Below are positions 47,181 to 59,874 of a stretch of 64,000 nt of DNA, piece by piece. Both the position numbers and the translations under genes were made by a program. The stretch spans positions 124,001 through 188,000 of the forward strand of contig JAQFVV010013059.1 in assembly GCA_028023455.1 (NCBI GenBank). Direction: 5' to 3'. This DNA is from Epiperipatus broadwayi. Its lineage: Eukaryota > Onychophora > Udeonychophora > Euonychophora > Peripatidae. The notes beneath the pieces are model-generated. The model did no database searches, was not told the origin of the DNA, and saw only the letters and a program-made list of their open reading frames with translations. Every line of letters starts with the position of its first letter. The first letter of the stretch is position 1.

Positions 47181-47399
47181 ATATTATATATATATATGTG
47201 TATGTCCGTGCGAATATGGCTGTAATTTTAAGTAACCTACTTTTTTTTTCCAAAGCTTTGATCTTCTCCTTTTTTGAATAAAAAATAATCTTTTTTGTGT
47301 TTTTTTTTTTTTTAAATATCTTTGATTTTATTTTATTAACAAAAATGTTCAAGCCGTCGCATCTTGAGTTTTTTTTTCATCAAAGAATTAACTTCACTG

Positions 47400-47920
47400 A
47401 GTTAATAAGAGTCTGAGTAGCCACAGGATATTACAGTAATGTTTGCCTTTGGGAAAGGATACAAGAGTGACCGATCTTCCATTTTGAAAATGACAGATTT
47501 AGAAATTGATATCAAAAATCCATTTGATATGTATAAAGTTCGAGATCTAACTGACATCAAAAAGCCATTCTACGGATGAAGCTACTAATCCTCTAAAGGG
47601 AACTTAACAGGAAGTTGTAATACACACTAATAAGATAGGAGCCAAATAAATGTTCTCCTAGAGATGACTGCATAGGAGCCCGTCTTATATTTGCCTTTGG
47701 CAGAAGGAAGTTTTCAATTCTAAATTCCTACATGGTTTTCAGAATTTGGCAAAGGACAATTAGTTAACTCCCCCTGCCGTTCTGTTGAAATTCTATTAAG
47801 CAAGAAGATGTAATTTAAAATAATTCTTAAGCTGATTCCTAAGCTTAGGCAGAATGCTTGGGTTGATTTTTTCCCCCCTTTAGCAAGGTCTTTAGGGAAT
47901 CTTGAAGACAGCGATGTTCC
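47400..47920. other. Higher-complexity segment, unassigned
   Basis: Base composition and word diversity rise relative to the flanks. The word TTTGCCTTTGG occurs twice (about 47443 and 47690), hinting at an old internal duplication. No open frame with splice sites was found on either strand. It could be a decayed element or a conserved non-coding stretch. Confidence 0.3.
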
Positions 47921-48577
47921 ACAAAGATTTACCCAGCTTCAATTACCTATATAATTTAAAATTATTTGATTAATTTTTCTGCTGGGTCTATAATTACAGT
48001 TTTCAATTATTTATTATGTAATACAATTATATATCCCATCAATTTCCCGATATCCTAAAGACACTTGAAAGTACAAACTAACTGCTATTATTTTTCTGAA
48101 GGTTTAACTGCTATTATGTTTATTAAAATAAAATAAAGTAGGAAATAAAATTACGTTTATTTAAATATTTGACTGCTGGTAATAATTTTTTTTTGAAGAA
48201 TTTTATCATTCAATTTTTTTTCTTCCAGTGTTTATATGTATGGATAATTACGTATCTTAGCAAGCTCATTATCTAGCTATTAACATGTCTGATGGATCAT
48301 GGACTCTACTTTTTTGTGTGTGTGTGTATATGAAGAGTTGTTGGAACGACCTCTGACCTACAATGGGTTATTTAAAAACTGATTTAGCTTTTTTCTTTTG
48401 TAAATTTAATGCCTCTTATGTAGAATCACTTTATATGTGTTCATCATAGGATTCGCTGGTGTATGTGCATATATATCAAGGATTAACGATCAATGCAAGG
48501 AATATTTTTTTAATTATATTTGTTTTTATTTTTAATTTTGATGAGATTTAATATTACCTTTTATAAATTATTTTCAG

Positions 48578-48840
48578 TACAAGAGGGCAATGCGGAAGAG
48601 CCTCGTGATGTAGTATGCCAGCTATTCTTTTGCATTGTACATGGCTTAGAGTATCAGTTCAAATCACAAGCAGCTTTAGGGTTTTTGTTTCAAGTATCTA
48701 GCTCATAGACAATGTAGCCAATTACCTAGTATTCATTCGTAGTACAAAAAGGTCAAATTTTATTCTGTACTGATGAGACAAAGGTCAACGTGCTGCCTAT
48801 AAAAACAAACATTTGTAAAAACAATTGGTAATAAAATAAA
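48578..48840 (+). CDS. Possible terminal exon with polyadenylation signal
   Basis: After a TTATTTTCAG acceptor ending 48577, one frame runs 43 codons to a TAG at 48706-48708. It encodes VQEGNAEEPRDVVCQLFFC, followed by IVHGLEYQFKSQAALGFLFQ. About 120 bases downstream are two overlapping AATAAA signals (48830-48840) followed by GT-rich sequence, the expected order for a 3' end. No domain is recognised. The segment also has a weak B-box-like word (CAGTTCAAATC), so a SINE origin is the main alternative. Confidence 0.3.
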
Positions 48841-48859
48841 GTGTTCACTCCTGTTGAAT

Positions 48860-50760
48860 GCCGTGCTTTTTTGAATATTGAGCTTATGGTTTACCTTGTG
48901 CTTTTCATCTTTTATTGTTTAACTCCTAAGGTACTCTTTCTATACAAGGTTTTTGGATATTAAAATGTATATTTATACATATACTATAAAAACGCATATC
49001 CAGCTATATACAACAGGTCAAAACAATTTAAGTTGAATAATTAAACTGTGCCACAAGTTATAAATTAAATAATAGATGGTCATTCTGTATCAATGCAAAA
49101 TAAAAGTAATCTCTATCTTGTTACTAATAGGATTTTGCCCCAGAAATTACACAAATCTAATTTGAATATTGTACATCATCATATTAATATATAAGTAAGG
49201 GAAAGATAGGTGTTACTATTATATTGCAAAGATTACTGATAGATTTTCAGTTCCAGTCTGAAATACTATTTATTGTTTTTTTCTATGGAAACTAGTTCTT
49301 AATTCATTTACTGTTTGTGTACAACTTGATTCATTAATTAAGTTGCAAGCATATGTATGCCTAAATGGATATTAACATTTTTATTTTATATATATATATA
49401 TTCAAACACTCATTTACACATACCAATATCCACTAACTTTAATAAAGAAATAGTATGTTGTAGTGGTAATAGGTAGCCTTCTATTCTTATGACCTGTTGG
49501 TCAGCTCTTGGGTAGATCTGCATATTTCAGTTGGATGCACTTTTGAAAGTAAGACTTGATTTTAATTGACAGCATATAATCAATTATCACCCAATATTGG
49601 TTAGTAAATGGGTATTTGGCTACCTTTAGCTTGAAAATAGGAAGTTAATAATATTTCTAAAAGATTCACTAACTGATAAATGAGAGATTCCATTTTTGCC
49701 TAACCTAGCAAAAGCTAATCAGATTTTTATCATATTATTTAGGGCTATCGGCTTATTTTGTAAACATTAATGTTTTATGATATTCTATTTATGACTTTTT
49801 TTAATGCTTTAGATGGGATTCTTGTTTGTCAGCTATATTATAATGTGAACTTTTTTATATGTAGTTGTCAAGCTTAATATCAGAAGCCATTTATAAAAGA
49901 GTATAATAATTTTTAATTAAAAAAAATCAACATAGATTGAAACAAAGAATAAAATATTAAATGCACGTTTTGTATGGACTATATTAATCTGAGCCACAAA
50001 TATATCTACATATTCATAACTAGATTTTTTTACTTGATTATTTTATGGATCTACATTTTAATTCCTATAGCTTGACATTTATATTTGAACTTACATCTTA
50101 ACTAGTTGCTTTGCTCAGGCATATTTATCCAATGAAAGCTATTAATATTGGTTCTTTTTAGAATGCTTTTTCAGATTATCCATATAATGAATATAGGGTC
50201 TGTATCTTCCACAAAAATTATACCCAGTTTAACCATGAAATATATATTTTTTAAAATTGTTATATCTCCTACATGTCCTATTTTCTGAAGAGCTTTCCTT
50301 ACAAGGGTAAATTCAATGTTATCATATCAGGGAACTAAATAACATACAAATTGGTTTTACTACTTTCTACTTTCCAAAACTTCTGAAACAATTTTTGGTC
50401 TTTCTGTAACTTTTTTTAAAGATAAAAAAGTCATCTAGCCAATAAAAGGTTTATGTAAAATTAATTAAAGTGCAAATGTTGGTAGAAATTCTAAGTTTTG
50501 ACTTGTTAAAGAGAAGATCAGTAGATTATAGTCTCTAAGTCTTTTTATCCTCAAAAGCCATTAAATAATTTAAATTCATTTAGAATTTTCAAGCAGGAAT
50601 AAAAATTGCTGAACTTTTTTATCTCTTACTGGTTGGTAAAACATCCAGGTTTTTCAACATTAATGACTGAACTAAAGTTTGTATAGCTTATATTTAATCT
50701 TCTAAAACTATTCTAGAAATCATTATTTGAATTAACAAAGATTAGCACAATCAACAGCTT
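48860..50760. other. Unassigned AT-rich DNA
   Basis: No exon, RNA gene or repeat family recognised. Confidence 0.45.
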
Positions 50761-50769
50761 CCTTTTTTT

Positions 50770-50870
50770 GCCATATGTCAAAGCATCAGCTGGGAAGTGA
50801 ATCCACAACAATTTTCTGCAAGCAACTGCTTGCAAAGCAGCTGTGCTCACCTCTCAGCTGCAATGAATAA
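50770..50870 (-). repeat. Diverged tRNA-derived SINE
   Basis: GCATCAGCTGGGAAGTGAATCC, CTGCTTGCAAAGCAGC and CACCTCTCAGCTGCAATG match the family at 33301 and 35627 with many changes. No clear target duplication was seen. Confidence 0.6.
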
Positions 50871-50879
50871 TGTGCCAGG

Positions 50880-52130
50880 CATGGCATACTAGCCAGATTG
50901 TGAGAGCTGGACCATTTTGGATCACATTTTCTAGATGATAGACAAGGGATTCCTCAATAGGGCTGCCTAAACATAAATCTTACCAGAAGAAATTTCTATC
51001 TCATATATCCTGTTTCAGATTGATTCATTAGTAATTATCCTTCCAGACTAATAAGCCTTTTCTCATTATCAATTTCTTAATTTTTGATATCTTGAACTAA
51101 AAAAGTGGGAATTGATATCAGAAATGCTATGTATTTAATTAAAGGATATGTTGTTGCACAAACACACACTTTTATTATCACACTTAATATACATAGATAT
51201 CTGATGGCACCAGAGAATTATGATATCTAAAGAAGGAAAAGATGAAGACAGAAAAAAGCTACTTGTATCAAAAATAATACCTAAGCTTTGATAAATTAAC
51301 ATCATATGTTGCAATGAAACAGAAGATACTCTTGGTCAAGCACTATTTATTTGTTATTCACAGCCATTCATATCTGAAGGTCATTCCATTATTCATCATC
51401 TGTTGGGTCCAGCCCTTATTTGATACCCTAAAACCTTGATGATCTTTTGCAAATTATTTATTTCTGGTTGGAACTGACATGTTCAATAAAATTCTCAAAA
51501 GTAATTTTTCACTAGTTAATAACAATAATATTTGACTATAATACTTAGTATTTTAATTTTTTTAATTCTTATAAATTGGACAATCAAAAAAAGTTTTAAG
51601 ATTAGAATATATTAATAATTTCCTGCACTATTAAATAAGATCTAAATAAATTTTGCAACTAACATATTACCATCATATTTTAGAATTTCTGTCTCACCAT
51701 AATTTGCATCCTTTTTAATGTTTGAAGAATTTTTTAAATATTTAATATCATGTAGATATCACAAACAAACATTTGGTAATTTTTAATACATATGCTCATC
51801 TCTTCAGCAATTAAAATATTCACAGAAAGATCAACAATAATAAAATATTAATCAAAAACATTGCCACAAACTTTGGGATTAATCCAGTCAAATGTTTTGA
51901 CCAAATTAATAAAGAAATACAAATAGTATTGTTGCACCAATACTATAGAAGACCAACTTTTTAAAAATTTTAAAGCACTTGGTGCTAAAGTTTTTGTTTA
52001 TTTTCTTGATATTGATTTTTTTTTTTTTTTTGCAAAAAACTTAGATTTACTATCATAAACAATTTGTTTAGAAAAAGCAAAATTAGATGTATATACTCTT
52101 ATTCTTCTTTACTTTCTTTGCATTTCTTCA
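50880..52130. other. Unassigned AT-rich DNA
   Basis: Nothing nameable beyond homopolymer tracts (for example 52018-52032). Confidence 0.45.
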
Positions 52131-52137
52131 TATATTC

Positions 52138-52300
52138 ATATATATTGCTTATAATAATAAAAAAAAGGTAGAGGAAATTGAGAACATTCTGAAGACTGCT
52201 GGACAGTCAAAACTGTCAGGAAAATAACGAAGTTTTATTAAAATTTTTTTTTTGCATTAAAGTGTATATGAGAGCAGTTATTATAAGCAATATATATGAA
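52138..52300. repeat. Small repeat with inverted ends and GACTGCTGGACAGTC hairpin
   Basis: ATATATTGCTTATAATAA at the left is exactly inverted as TTATTATAAGCAATATAT at the right. Inside is CTGAAGACTGCTGGACAGTC, then CTGTCAGGAAAATAA and TTTTTTGCATTAAAGTG. The inner part recurs at 59470-59590. Such GACTG...CAGTC hairpins occur in tails of Penelope-like and other retroelements. Confidence 0.55.
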
Positions 52301-53800
52301 AAAGCAAAATTACTGTTTGAAAAACCTGCATGCATTGTGCTAAAAAAATCTGTCTCATGGGTTATATTTTGGTTGAAATTCATGATATAAACAAATCATA
52401 TGATCAGTCCAACAACCTACAAGTGCAGATTGTTGTGTTGTCATGTAATATGCATGAAAGTTAATATAATAGACACTACAAATAGATTCTTTAGAAACAA
52501 CTGTTTCTTATTCTAAGTTTGAATACTAGTCAGATATGCATATTTTCAAACTGATATTTTTAAAAAATGTGTTGTGAATGTGGCAAATATGTTAGGTTCA
52601 TTAAAAAGAAGAAAATCAACTAGTTCTTTAACAAAGGTTACATTACTAGTAACTTTTTCTAATTATATTATTAATAGAATTCTCTGATTGAATGAATGAT
52701 AAAATGAATGCTGAACTTTAAAAGCAATAAAGTCTGAAGTTCAATAATTTACTATGAAGACTTAAGAATAATTAAAACAATTAATATTGCAAAAAGTAAT
52801 GTAAATTAGTTGAATCATTTGAAAGTCATACATGAATCTAATCAATGATATCATTATTAGTATATAATTTATTGATAGTTCTTTTATATGTAATGATATT
52901 GATATTTTGGGAAAATAGACAGAGTACTTTTTGTTACATGTATAAATAAAAAAATAATATTCAAATAGCTTATTACTCTGGAGTTTATAAAAAGTTTGAA
53001 TACTGGAAATCATGAAGAAGAACCGCAATTTATGGATTTTAGCTCCTGAACATGTCAATCTATCATTTTACTAGAGCATACAGGACATTCATTGTTTAAA
53101 TAGTGATACAATAATTCAAGTGGTCACATCTAATATCTGTCTTAATGACTCATTTAGATTTGTACTGAGATATGCAACATGGAGGTGTTAAACAGCCATT
53201 TTAATCTTGAAAACAGAAACTGCAGCTTCTGATAGTATATTTAAAAAAGGTTAAAAAGATTCTGGTGGTATAGTTTTAAAACTAATGAAAATTTAAAAAT
53301 ATATATGGATCAATAATGTTGTCTCATCTGATCTTAAGTATATTTATTTCTGCAATTTGTAAAAATAAGGAGATTTATAATGGATATTGTCAGAAAAATT
53401 CAAGACAAGTATTAAGAACAAAGATATATATATATATATATATATACATTTTTGTTGATTTGATTCAACAATTTGATTCAGTTTAATGCATGATACAATA
53501 TAATGCATGTACGTTAATGCACAGTATATATTTCAATGTTTCTATAAATATATCTATTGGCCAAAAAAATTGACTTTAGATAAAAGAAAGAATTTATAGT
53601 TGTAAGTGTGAATTCCATTTTTTTTCCTTTTCAAGCTGGCAATTTGTGTTGCATTTAGATAGAAAGTATATTTGGTCCTACTTTGTGTAATAAAAAATAG
53701 ATTTATAAATAGCATGTCATTTTTCCACACTATTTTTATAAGGTGAGCAGCATAAGTCAGCCACATTTAAGAATGTCAGTAATTGAAACTTAATTAATGT
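52301..53800. other. Unassigned AT-rich DNA with (TA)n at 53424-53446
   Basis: Several minus-strand open frames (52762-53058, 53554-53766) are AT-driven and have no domain. Confidence 0.45.
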
Positions 53801-53801
53801 T

Positions 53802-54655
53802 ATCATCATGAATGATTTTATCCATGTATTATTGCAAAATAAGTTGCAGTTTGGCCTCATGATTCTAATTGCAAATGATTCACCTTATTTAATTTTATTA
53901 CTTCCAAAGTTGTTATCGATAGGGCTGGCCTTTCACTGTTCATGTGATTTTTATGATGGATTAGAATGGTTTTCAGCAGAGATATTTAGAAGCTTAGATT
54001 TTTTTTTCCTTGTTCTCCACAATTTTTCCACAATTTTTTCCAAAAATATTTGGGATTGCTCTTTTGTGAAGATATTCAAGGCCATGTGGAAGAACTGAAT
54101 AGTAGATTGATTTAGTCCATTTTTTATGTTGTCTCCAAGTGTTTTCCTATTTCTCAACTTATTTACCACAAATTGGATTTTTCAGTATTGTACTCCTAAA
54201 ACACTATTCATATTTGAATTCTAGATTTTACAAATAATTAATAATTGTACCTTTTAATTAAAAATTTCATTACACTCAATTTTTACGATTGAATGAGAGA
54301 GTCTGGTTGTTGGGAGGGACCCCAGAGGCCTAAATCCTGGTTCTTTTGAGGGGGAGGGCTTGGATAAGAGTGCTGTGGGCATCGTTACCAATGTTGATTT
54401 TCTCATTCACAAGAAGGAAACATTATTCATAGTGGTTTTTTAACATTATTGTTGTAAACGATTTTATCCAAGTATTAATGTAAAGTAAGCTGCAATTTGG
54501 CCTAATGATTTTAATTGCAAGTGATTAACTCTATTTAAATTTATTATTTCCAATTCTCAACTTATCCATCGCAAATTGGATTTCTCAATATTGTACTCCA
54601 AAAATGCTACTCATATTAAACTCTAGACTTAACAAATAATTCATAATTGTAACAT
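53802..54655 (+). repeat. Local duplication with a 234-bp presence/absence difference
   Basis: GATTTTATCCATGTATTA to TTATTACTTCC (53815-53912) and TCTCAACTTATTTACCAC to AATTGTACC (54151-54250) recur as one continuous block at 54450-54655. The block at about 53913-54146 is present only in the first copy. Between the copies lies a G-rich patch (54300-54370). Confidence 0.65.
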
Positions 54656-57600
54656 TCATTTGTTTTTAATGATTAATCTACTTGTGGATTAATGCTTTGA
54701 GTTTCCACAGGTTGATCACAGGTTGATCAATTTCGGGATTGTTATGGACAAAAAAAATCAATGTGTCATTTCAAATCTCCATATTATACTATGTAAATCA
54801 ATACTTACTTTGTAAAACATTTTATACTCAATGATATTCCTCCAAAATTCATGTCACATATGGACCCTTCTATCAATCCACCAGGGCAATCAAGCCTATC
54901 AATATTGCTCTTTACCAAAGACTCATTTTTGCCTGGACTACACACGCTTTCCATATCCCCTTTACATTTCATATGTACCTTCTTCCTCTTCACCATATTG
55001 TACTTGAATTTCAATTTGCCTTGTAATTATCCCTTTGTAAACCTTTTAACTGTTGAGTATTTTGTCTTTTTGATGAATAAGAGCTTTCATCACCGGGGAA
55101 AAATATGTAAATGAGTTAGATATATATAAATGAAGCTTAGTTAACATTTGAGTACTACTGAATGATCACACTAATTAATATAATATGTAAGGTTTGCTAT
55201 TCAATATACAAAACTGAAAGATCAAATGTAAAAGGTACATTTTGTGGTTGCAAGGTCACTCCTGACAATAGAGATGCATTGATCCTAAACGGTACGTAAA
55301 AAGTTTACCGATCCAGTGATTATATGTATATGTATTTGTAGGATATACACATTTATCGGAAGACAAGTTGAGTAACTAAGCAATAAATTAGGGATAATGC
55401 ATTATATAATTACAACCAAACTTCATCATCATCATTAGTAATTTGGCTTTGCTTGCCACGGTCTTAATAATTTATTCTATCATTTCAGTTTTAGAACTGC
55501 GGAATTAATTTAAACGAATCTTTATAACATTAAGATGTGTGCGTGTATATATATTAGTAAAAAAAAAAAAAAGTATTTGCTTGTGAATTGAATCCATTAA
55601 GCGTTATTTGTTTATTATTTGCTTTTTAAAAAAAAAAAAAAATAACAAAACCATAAAGAAAGAAAAAAGTTATAGCTGAATATTTAACATTTCCTTTTTT
55701 TTTTTGTAAATCTTTTATTTGATGCCAAGTGAAATTTTCGACAAACCATTTATCTCTCTTTCTGTTTATTAAGTATCAGATCACACCTGTGGACTGGCAA
55801 TAAATGGCAGATAAATTTACTTGATTGTAATTAAGATAATTGTGAAGCAGGTAAGATGCGGAGGCTGTTTTTACCAGGACTCTTTATAATACAGCATCCT
55901 TTGTATTCTTTCAATACCTGATATAGAGAAGCGTAGAAGTGCGACATGAATAGACAAATACACACACTATATAGAACTGTAGTAAAGAAGCCTGTGAAAG
56001 ACCAAACTTCATACAGTTTAATCACAGACAATGCTACAACTCAGCTTTATGAATCTGAATGGGGAGAGGGGATTGAGAGTAGAGAAACTAAGCATCTGTG
56101 AATAGTCAGGTGTAAACCTTAAGCACATGGCCTTGCTTAGTATAGACCTAACCATGGCTGGCGTTTCACAATGGAGGCAGAGAGCGTCTTTCCTTGAGCT
56201 GTGATGGGGAGGACCTAGCACGAATCCAAAGAATTCGATTCCCTGGTGGCCATTCAATTCTTTTGTTGTACCGGTGCTCATCATTTGTTATTGGGAAATC
56301 ATTAATGGGTTGGACAGAACCAAACACATTCTTCTGCACTAGGGCAAAAGCGCCTGGTCATTTCTGGGTCAATACTTTAAAATGAAAGATTTGATAAAGG
56401 GATTTTAAGCAACAAGATTGGCAAAAATCTTAATTATATTTTAAAAGAACAGCTTTGAAAAGATGATTTTATATACATAATACATAAAAATGTTCATATA
56501 GCAGTTTATATGGATATATGCGCATATATATTATTTATTTTTTATTGTTAATAAATTATAAAATTTATTTCATATTTATCTTCTCATTTCTTTCTCTTCT
56601 TTTCCCTTCTCTCTTTTTCTTTCTTAATATACATGCAAACGTGCGCGCAAAATATGTATATAAATAAAAGATAATAAAATCACGAATTATCTCAATTCTG
56701 TAGTTCATCAATTTCTTATAGGACATTTTTATCTCTAATTTACGTAAAAAATAAATGTGCTCCAAAATTATGTAAATGTATTATTAATATCAGAATAATT
56801 TCTTTTCCCATTTTTTTTCCAAATTAAACTTTTTATTATTATCAAAGATTGTGTCTTACGCGCTCATTTTTAATTTCATTTATGATATTAATTCATTGGC
56901 CTAACTAATAATCGAACTTTTTTTTAAAAAAAAAAGCCAATTGATTTTTTTGAGTATGTTTTTACCAAATGCATAGATTGCAGATAACTTTAAAATTTAT
57001 TTGATAATGACTGATCTGAAATGGGCTGAAGATCAGTTTCAAATATTTGGAAATGTCTCATATATGAATTTATTGCAAAATTGTATGATGTCGTCGTGTG
57101 TTGTTTTATACCTAAAAAAAAAAGATACAACAAACCTCTGAATAATGCTAAAAAGATAATCATTATAAATAACGTTTCCTGTGTTGTTATACTTAACTTG
57201 GGCAGAACATGAAATAAAGTTGTTAATTTCTGTTCCTATATTTTCTTATAGATATCAACATATATGCAACATGGTCCTATGATTGCCTATAAACTTGACT
57301 TATATTTAGATCATATTCAATTTCTTCAAAATTTCTATCTAATCATCTTTGCGAGATATTATAAAAACAATAAAATTCACTTCAATTTGAACTTTTTATG
57401 CAAATATAGTCACATGATTCTTTATGATATTGGTTTTAAATACATGAAATTTGAATGCCAATTAAAGGTGAAAATATAATATATAAATTTTTAATGTATT
57501 TTTTTTAACCTAATCTTAATTCATTATAAATATTCTATATGTTTTTATAGTTCAATTGCAATAACTCACCAATTCTGTTAAATCAAAACACATTACTGTT

Positions 57601-57808
57601 TGTGGATGTCTAAGAACTTTAGTGACTCTTTGATTCTCCTAAATTGTTTTTAACACACACAATAATATTCAAAATTACTTAAAAAAATTTGTTTGTGTCT
57701 CTGTAAGAATTTCTTGTAAAAAAGCACCAATAAGTTCAATTTTTATTCATTTTTTATAGTAATATCCATTTTAAATATTTTTTATGATACTAGTCCTTTA
57801 AAACTTAT
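54656..57808. other. Unassigned DNA, including a higher-complexity patch
   Basis: Mostly AT-rich. At about 55990-56390 composition is more balanced, and open frames exist on both strands (56018-56284 minus, 88 codons; 56194-56385 plus, 63 codons), with no recognisable domain and no clear splice frame. This could hide an exon or a decayed element. Confidence 0.35.
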
Positions 57809-58018
57809 TTGTGGTTAATCATATCATCATTATCAACCATTATCAATCCACTGCAGGATGAAGGTCTCACCAAGTTCAATCCATCTTCTCCGATCTTTAG
57901 CTTCTCTTCTCCACATCACCACTGCACACTTTCTTATTTCATCCAGCCATCTCGCATGTGGTGTCTTTCTGAGTCATTTACAAACTCTTGGAATCCAGTT
58001 TTAAATAAAGTTAAATAA
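57809..58018 (-). pseudogene. RTE-type LINE (family B), 3'-terminal fragment
   Basis: Matches the 3' part of the fragment at 31281-31637: on the minus strand the WIPRVCK-like, RWMDEIRKCAVVMWRREAKD-like and LGETFIL-like words, with the 5' side missing. No frame is preserved over the whole region. Confidence 0.7.
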
Positions 58019-58403
58019 AGTGCAGAAACAATAAAATTAGGTATTTTGGTGTTTTATATACATTAACCAGGTTTATTCTAAATATTTATTAGAAAGGAAC
58101 TTTTAAATAATTTACAATATGTAAATTCTTTCCAATAAACCTCTGACTATAAACCAACTAAATACTGTTAAACTACCAGTTTCTTTGAGAGATATAATGT
58201 ATAATTTTTGAATTTCCAATGATATATCAAGTCTCTCCACTTGAGAGTTTTTTTAACAAAACCACTCATATAAAATATCTTCTGCATATGGCAGGAATAT
58301 TTTTTTAAGTTTCCCCCCTAATCTAGCTTGTATTCCACAATGAGGCATTTATAATTATATGTTGTTGACTTTTTTTAGACAAATTGTAATAAAGCCAATA
58401 AAC

Positions 58404-58660
58404 AGCACATGATCACCATTTCTTATGCTTGCTTATAACTGTTATTAAAATAGGCAAAATTCTCTATATGTATTGCCACTCAGTGCAAGCCAGAGTAATC
58501 AAAGGATGTCAGTAGGTCACAATACAGAAATTGATCTGGAGATATTGGATGAGTAGTCACTAGATAGGGATTTTATGCACAAGCCTTCTGGCATCCATTG
58601 ATTAGTCTGGCTTGCATTGAGTGGCAATACATATAGAGATTTTTGCCTGTTTTAATAACA
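58404..58660. mobile_element. Foldback element HH-A, both arms, degenerate
   Basis: Left end AGCACATGATCACCATTTC, AATAGGCAAAATTCTCT, and CACTCAGTGCAAGCCAGAG mirrored by CTGGCTTGCATTGAGTGG. The ribozyme block between the arms is reduced to ACAGAAATTGATCTGG and is inactive. Confidence 0.65.
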
Positions 58661-58838
58661 AATTGTAATTCATTTAAATTATAAGCACTAGAAATGCTTA
58701 GATAAGAAAAGCTTAAGTTTCAGTGTTTGTTATAATATTATACTATGCTAAGCTAGCATAATATTATAACAAACATGGAAACTTAAGCTATTCTTATCTA
58801 AGCAGTCCTAGTGTTTATAATTGAATTGAATTACAATA
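58661..58838. repeat. Long palindrome
   Basis: Arms of about 85 bases, from ATTGTAATTCATTTAAATT and TTATAAGCACTAGAAATGC on the left to the inverse on the right, meet at AGCATAATATTATAAC around an AAGCT centre. It abuts the HH-A element. The family is otherwise unseen in the window. Confidence 0.75.
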
Positions 58839-59039
58839 AGACATTTGTTTTTGTCATTAATTAAAACTTAAAAACCAGAATTATTAAAATCATTAGAAGA
58901 TTTTAAATCATGTTTTGTTCTCACTTAAATGGAACCATGTAGATAATTCAATTTCATTTTTCTTTCTATTTTTCACTGCTTCATCTACAACTGTGTTGAA
59001 AATAATTCTTATATGAATTTATTGTTTAGTATATTTATT

Positions 59040-59115
59040 GTTTATTAGAAACTAGTCAACACTTAAACAATCCCAATATTAATTGGATCAACAATTTCAA
59101 ACTGTTGTCAAGGAA
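59040..59115 (+). repeat. Dispersed repeat D2, short copy
   Basis: ACTAGTCAACACTTAAACAA, TCCCAATATTAATTGG and CAACAATTTCAAACTGTTG. Confidence 0.6.
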
Positions 59116-59469
59116 ACCTCTTTTTATTTATTGTTTAGTATATTTATTTCTATATTTATTAAAGCATTAAACTTTTTATTTTTTCTGGCTTCATCAATAA
59201 TAGTATTGCAAATCATGTAATTAAATTATTGAATTTTTGCAGATTTTTTCTTCACATTATATTATTTTGTATAAAATATAGCTCTCAAAGTTTTAATTTG
59301 GCAGACATGTTTATAATAAAATTGGTTTTTAACAAAATTAAATTTTATATATAAATAATATAAAATTTAAATGGAAGTAACTAAAACTTCTTAAAACTGG
59401 TAAAACCAGCACCAATATGCCAATAAATGTGAACCATGTATGTATTAAAGTGTGGATATTGTTTAAAAA

Positions 59470-59590
59470 GCAGAGGAAGGTTGAGAAAGCTCTGATGAAG
59501 ACTGCTGGACAGTCGAAACTGTCAGGAAAATAAAAATGTTTTATTATTATTTTTTTTTTTTGCATTAAAGTGTATATGAAAGCAATATAT
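59470..59590 (+). repeat. Retroelement tail fragment
   Basis: GACTGCTGGACAGTCGAAAC, TGTCAGGAAAATAAA and TTTTTTGCATTAAAGTGTAT match 52180-52275. CTGATGA precedes and GAAAC follows the hairpin, which mimics a hammerhead, but one extra base in the core and no loop for stem III argue against it. Confidence 0.5.
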
Positions 59591-59874
59591 AAGGATATTG
59601 TTTATACATAGCTTCTGAAGGTTTTGATTACTTTCTTTTAATTTCATTCACATTAAGCTATATGTGTTTACAGTTAATATAATTAAACACATTTTGATGG
59701 AATAAATATTAAAATTAAATTTGAGTAATGAAATAAATAATAATTATAAGACCATTTTGCCCATATGTTAATTCATTTGTTATATTCAGTATAAAAACAA
59801 CAAACTATTTTTTTTAATATGTAACTGTTTGATAGCTGATAGTTAGAGCTGCTTTGTATCTCTGTACTTAATTT

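Noticed and set aside
53951-54169. Minus-strand frame resembling a non-LTR retrotransposon tail (EKLWRTRKKK)
   Set aside because: The likeness rests on one short basic word; no reverse transcriptase is nearby.
59485-59530. Hammerhead-like CUGAUGA, hairpin, GAAAC, GUC in a repeat tail
   Set aside because: There is an extra A between the core and the GACUG/CAGUC stem, and stem III would need a one-base loop. It is better explained as a common retroelement tail hairpin.
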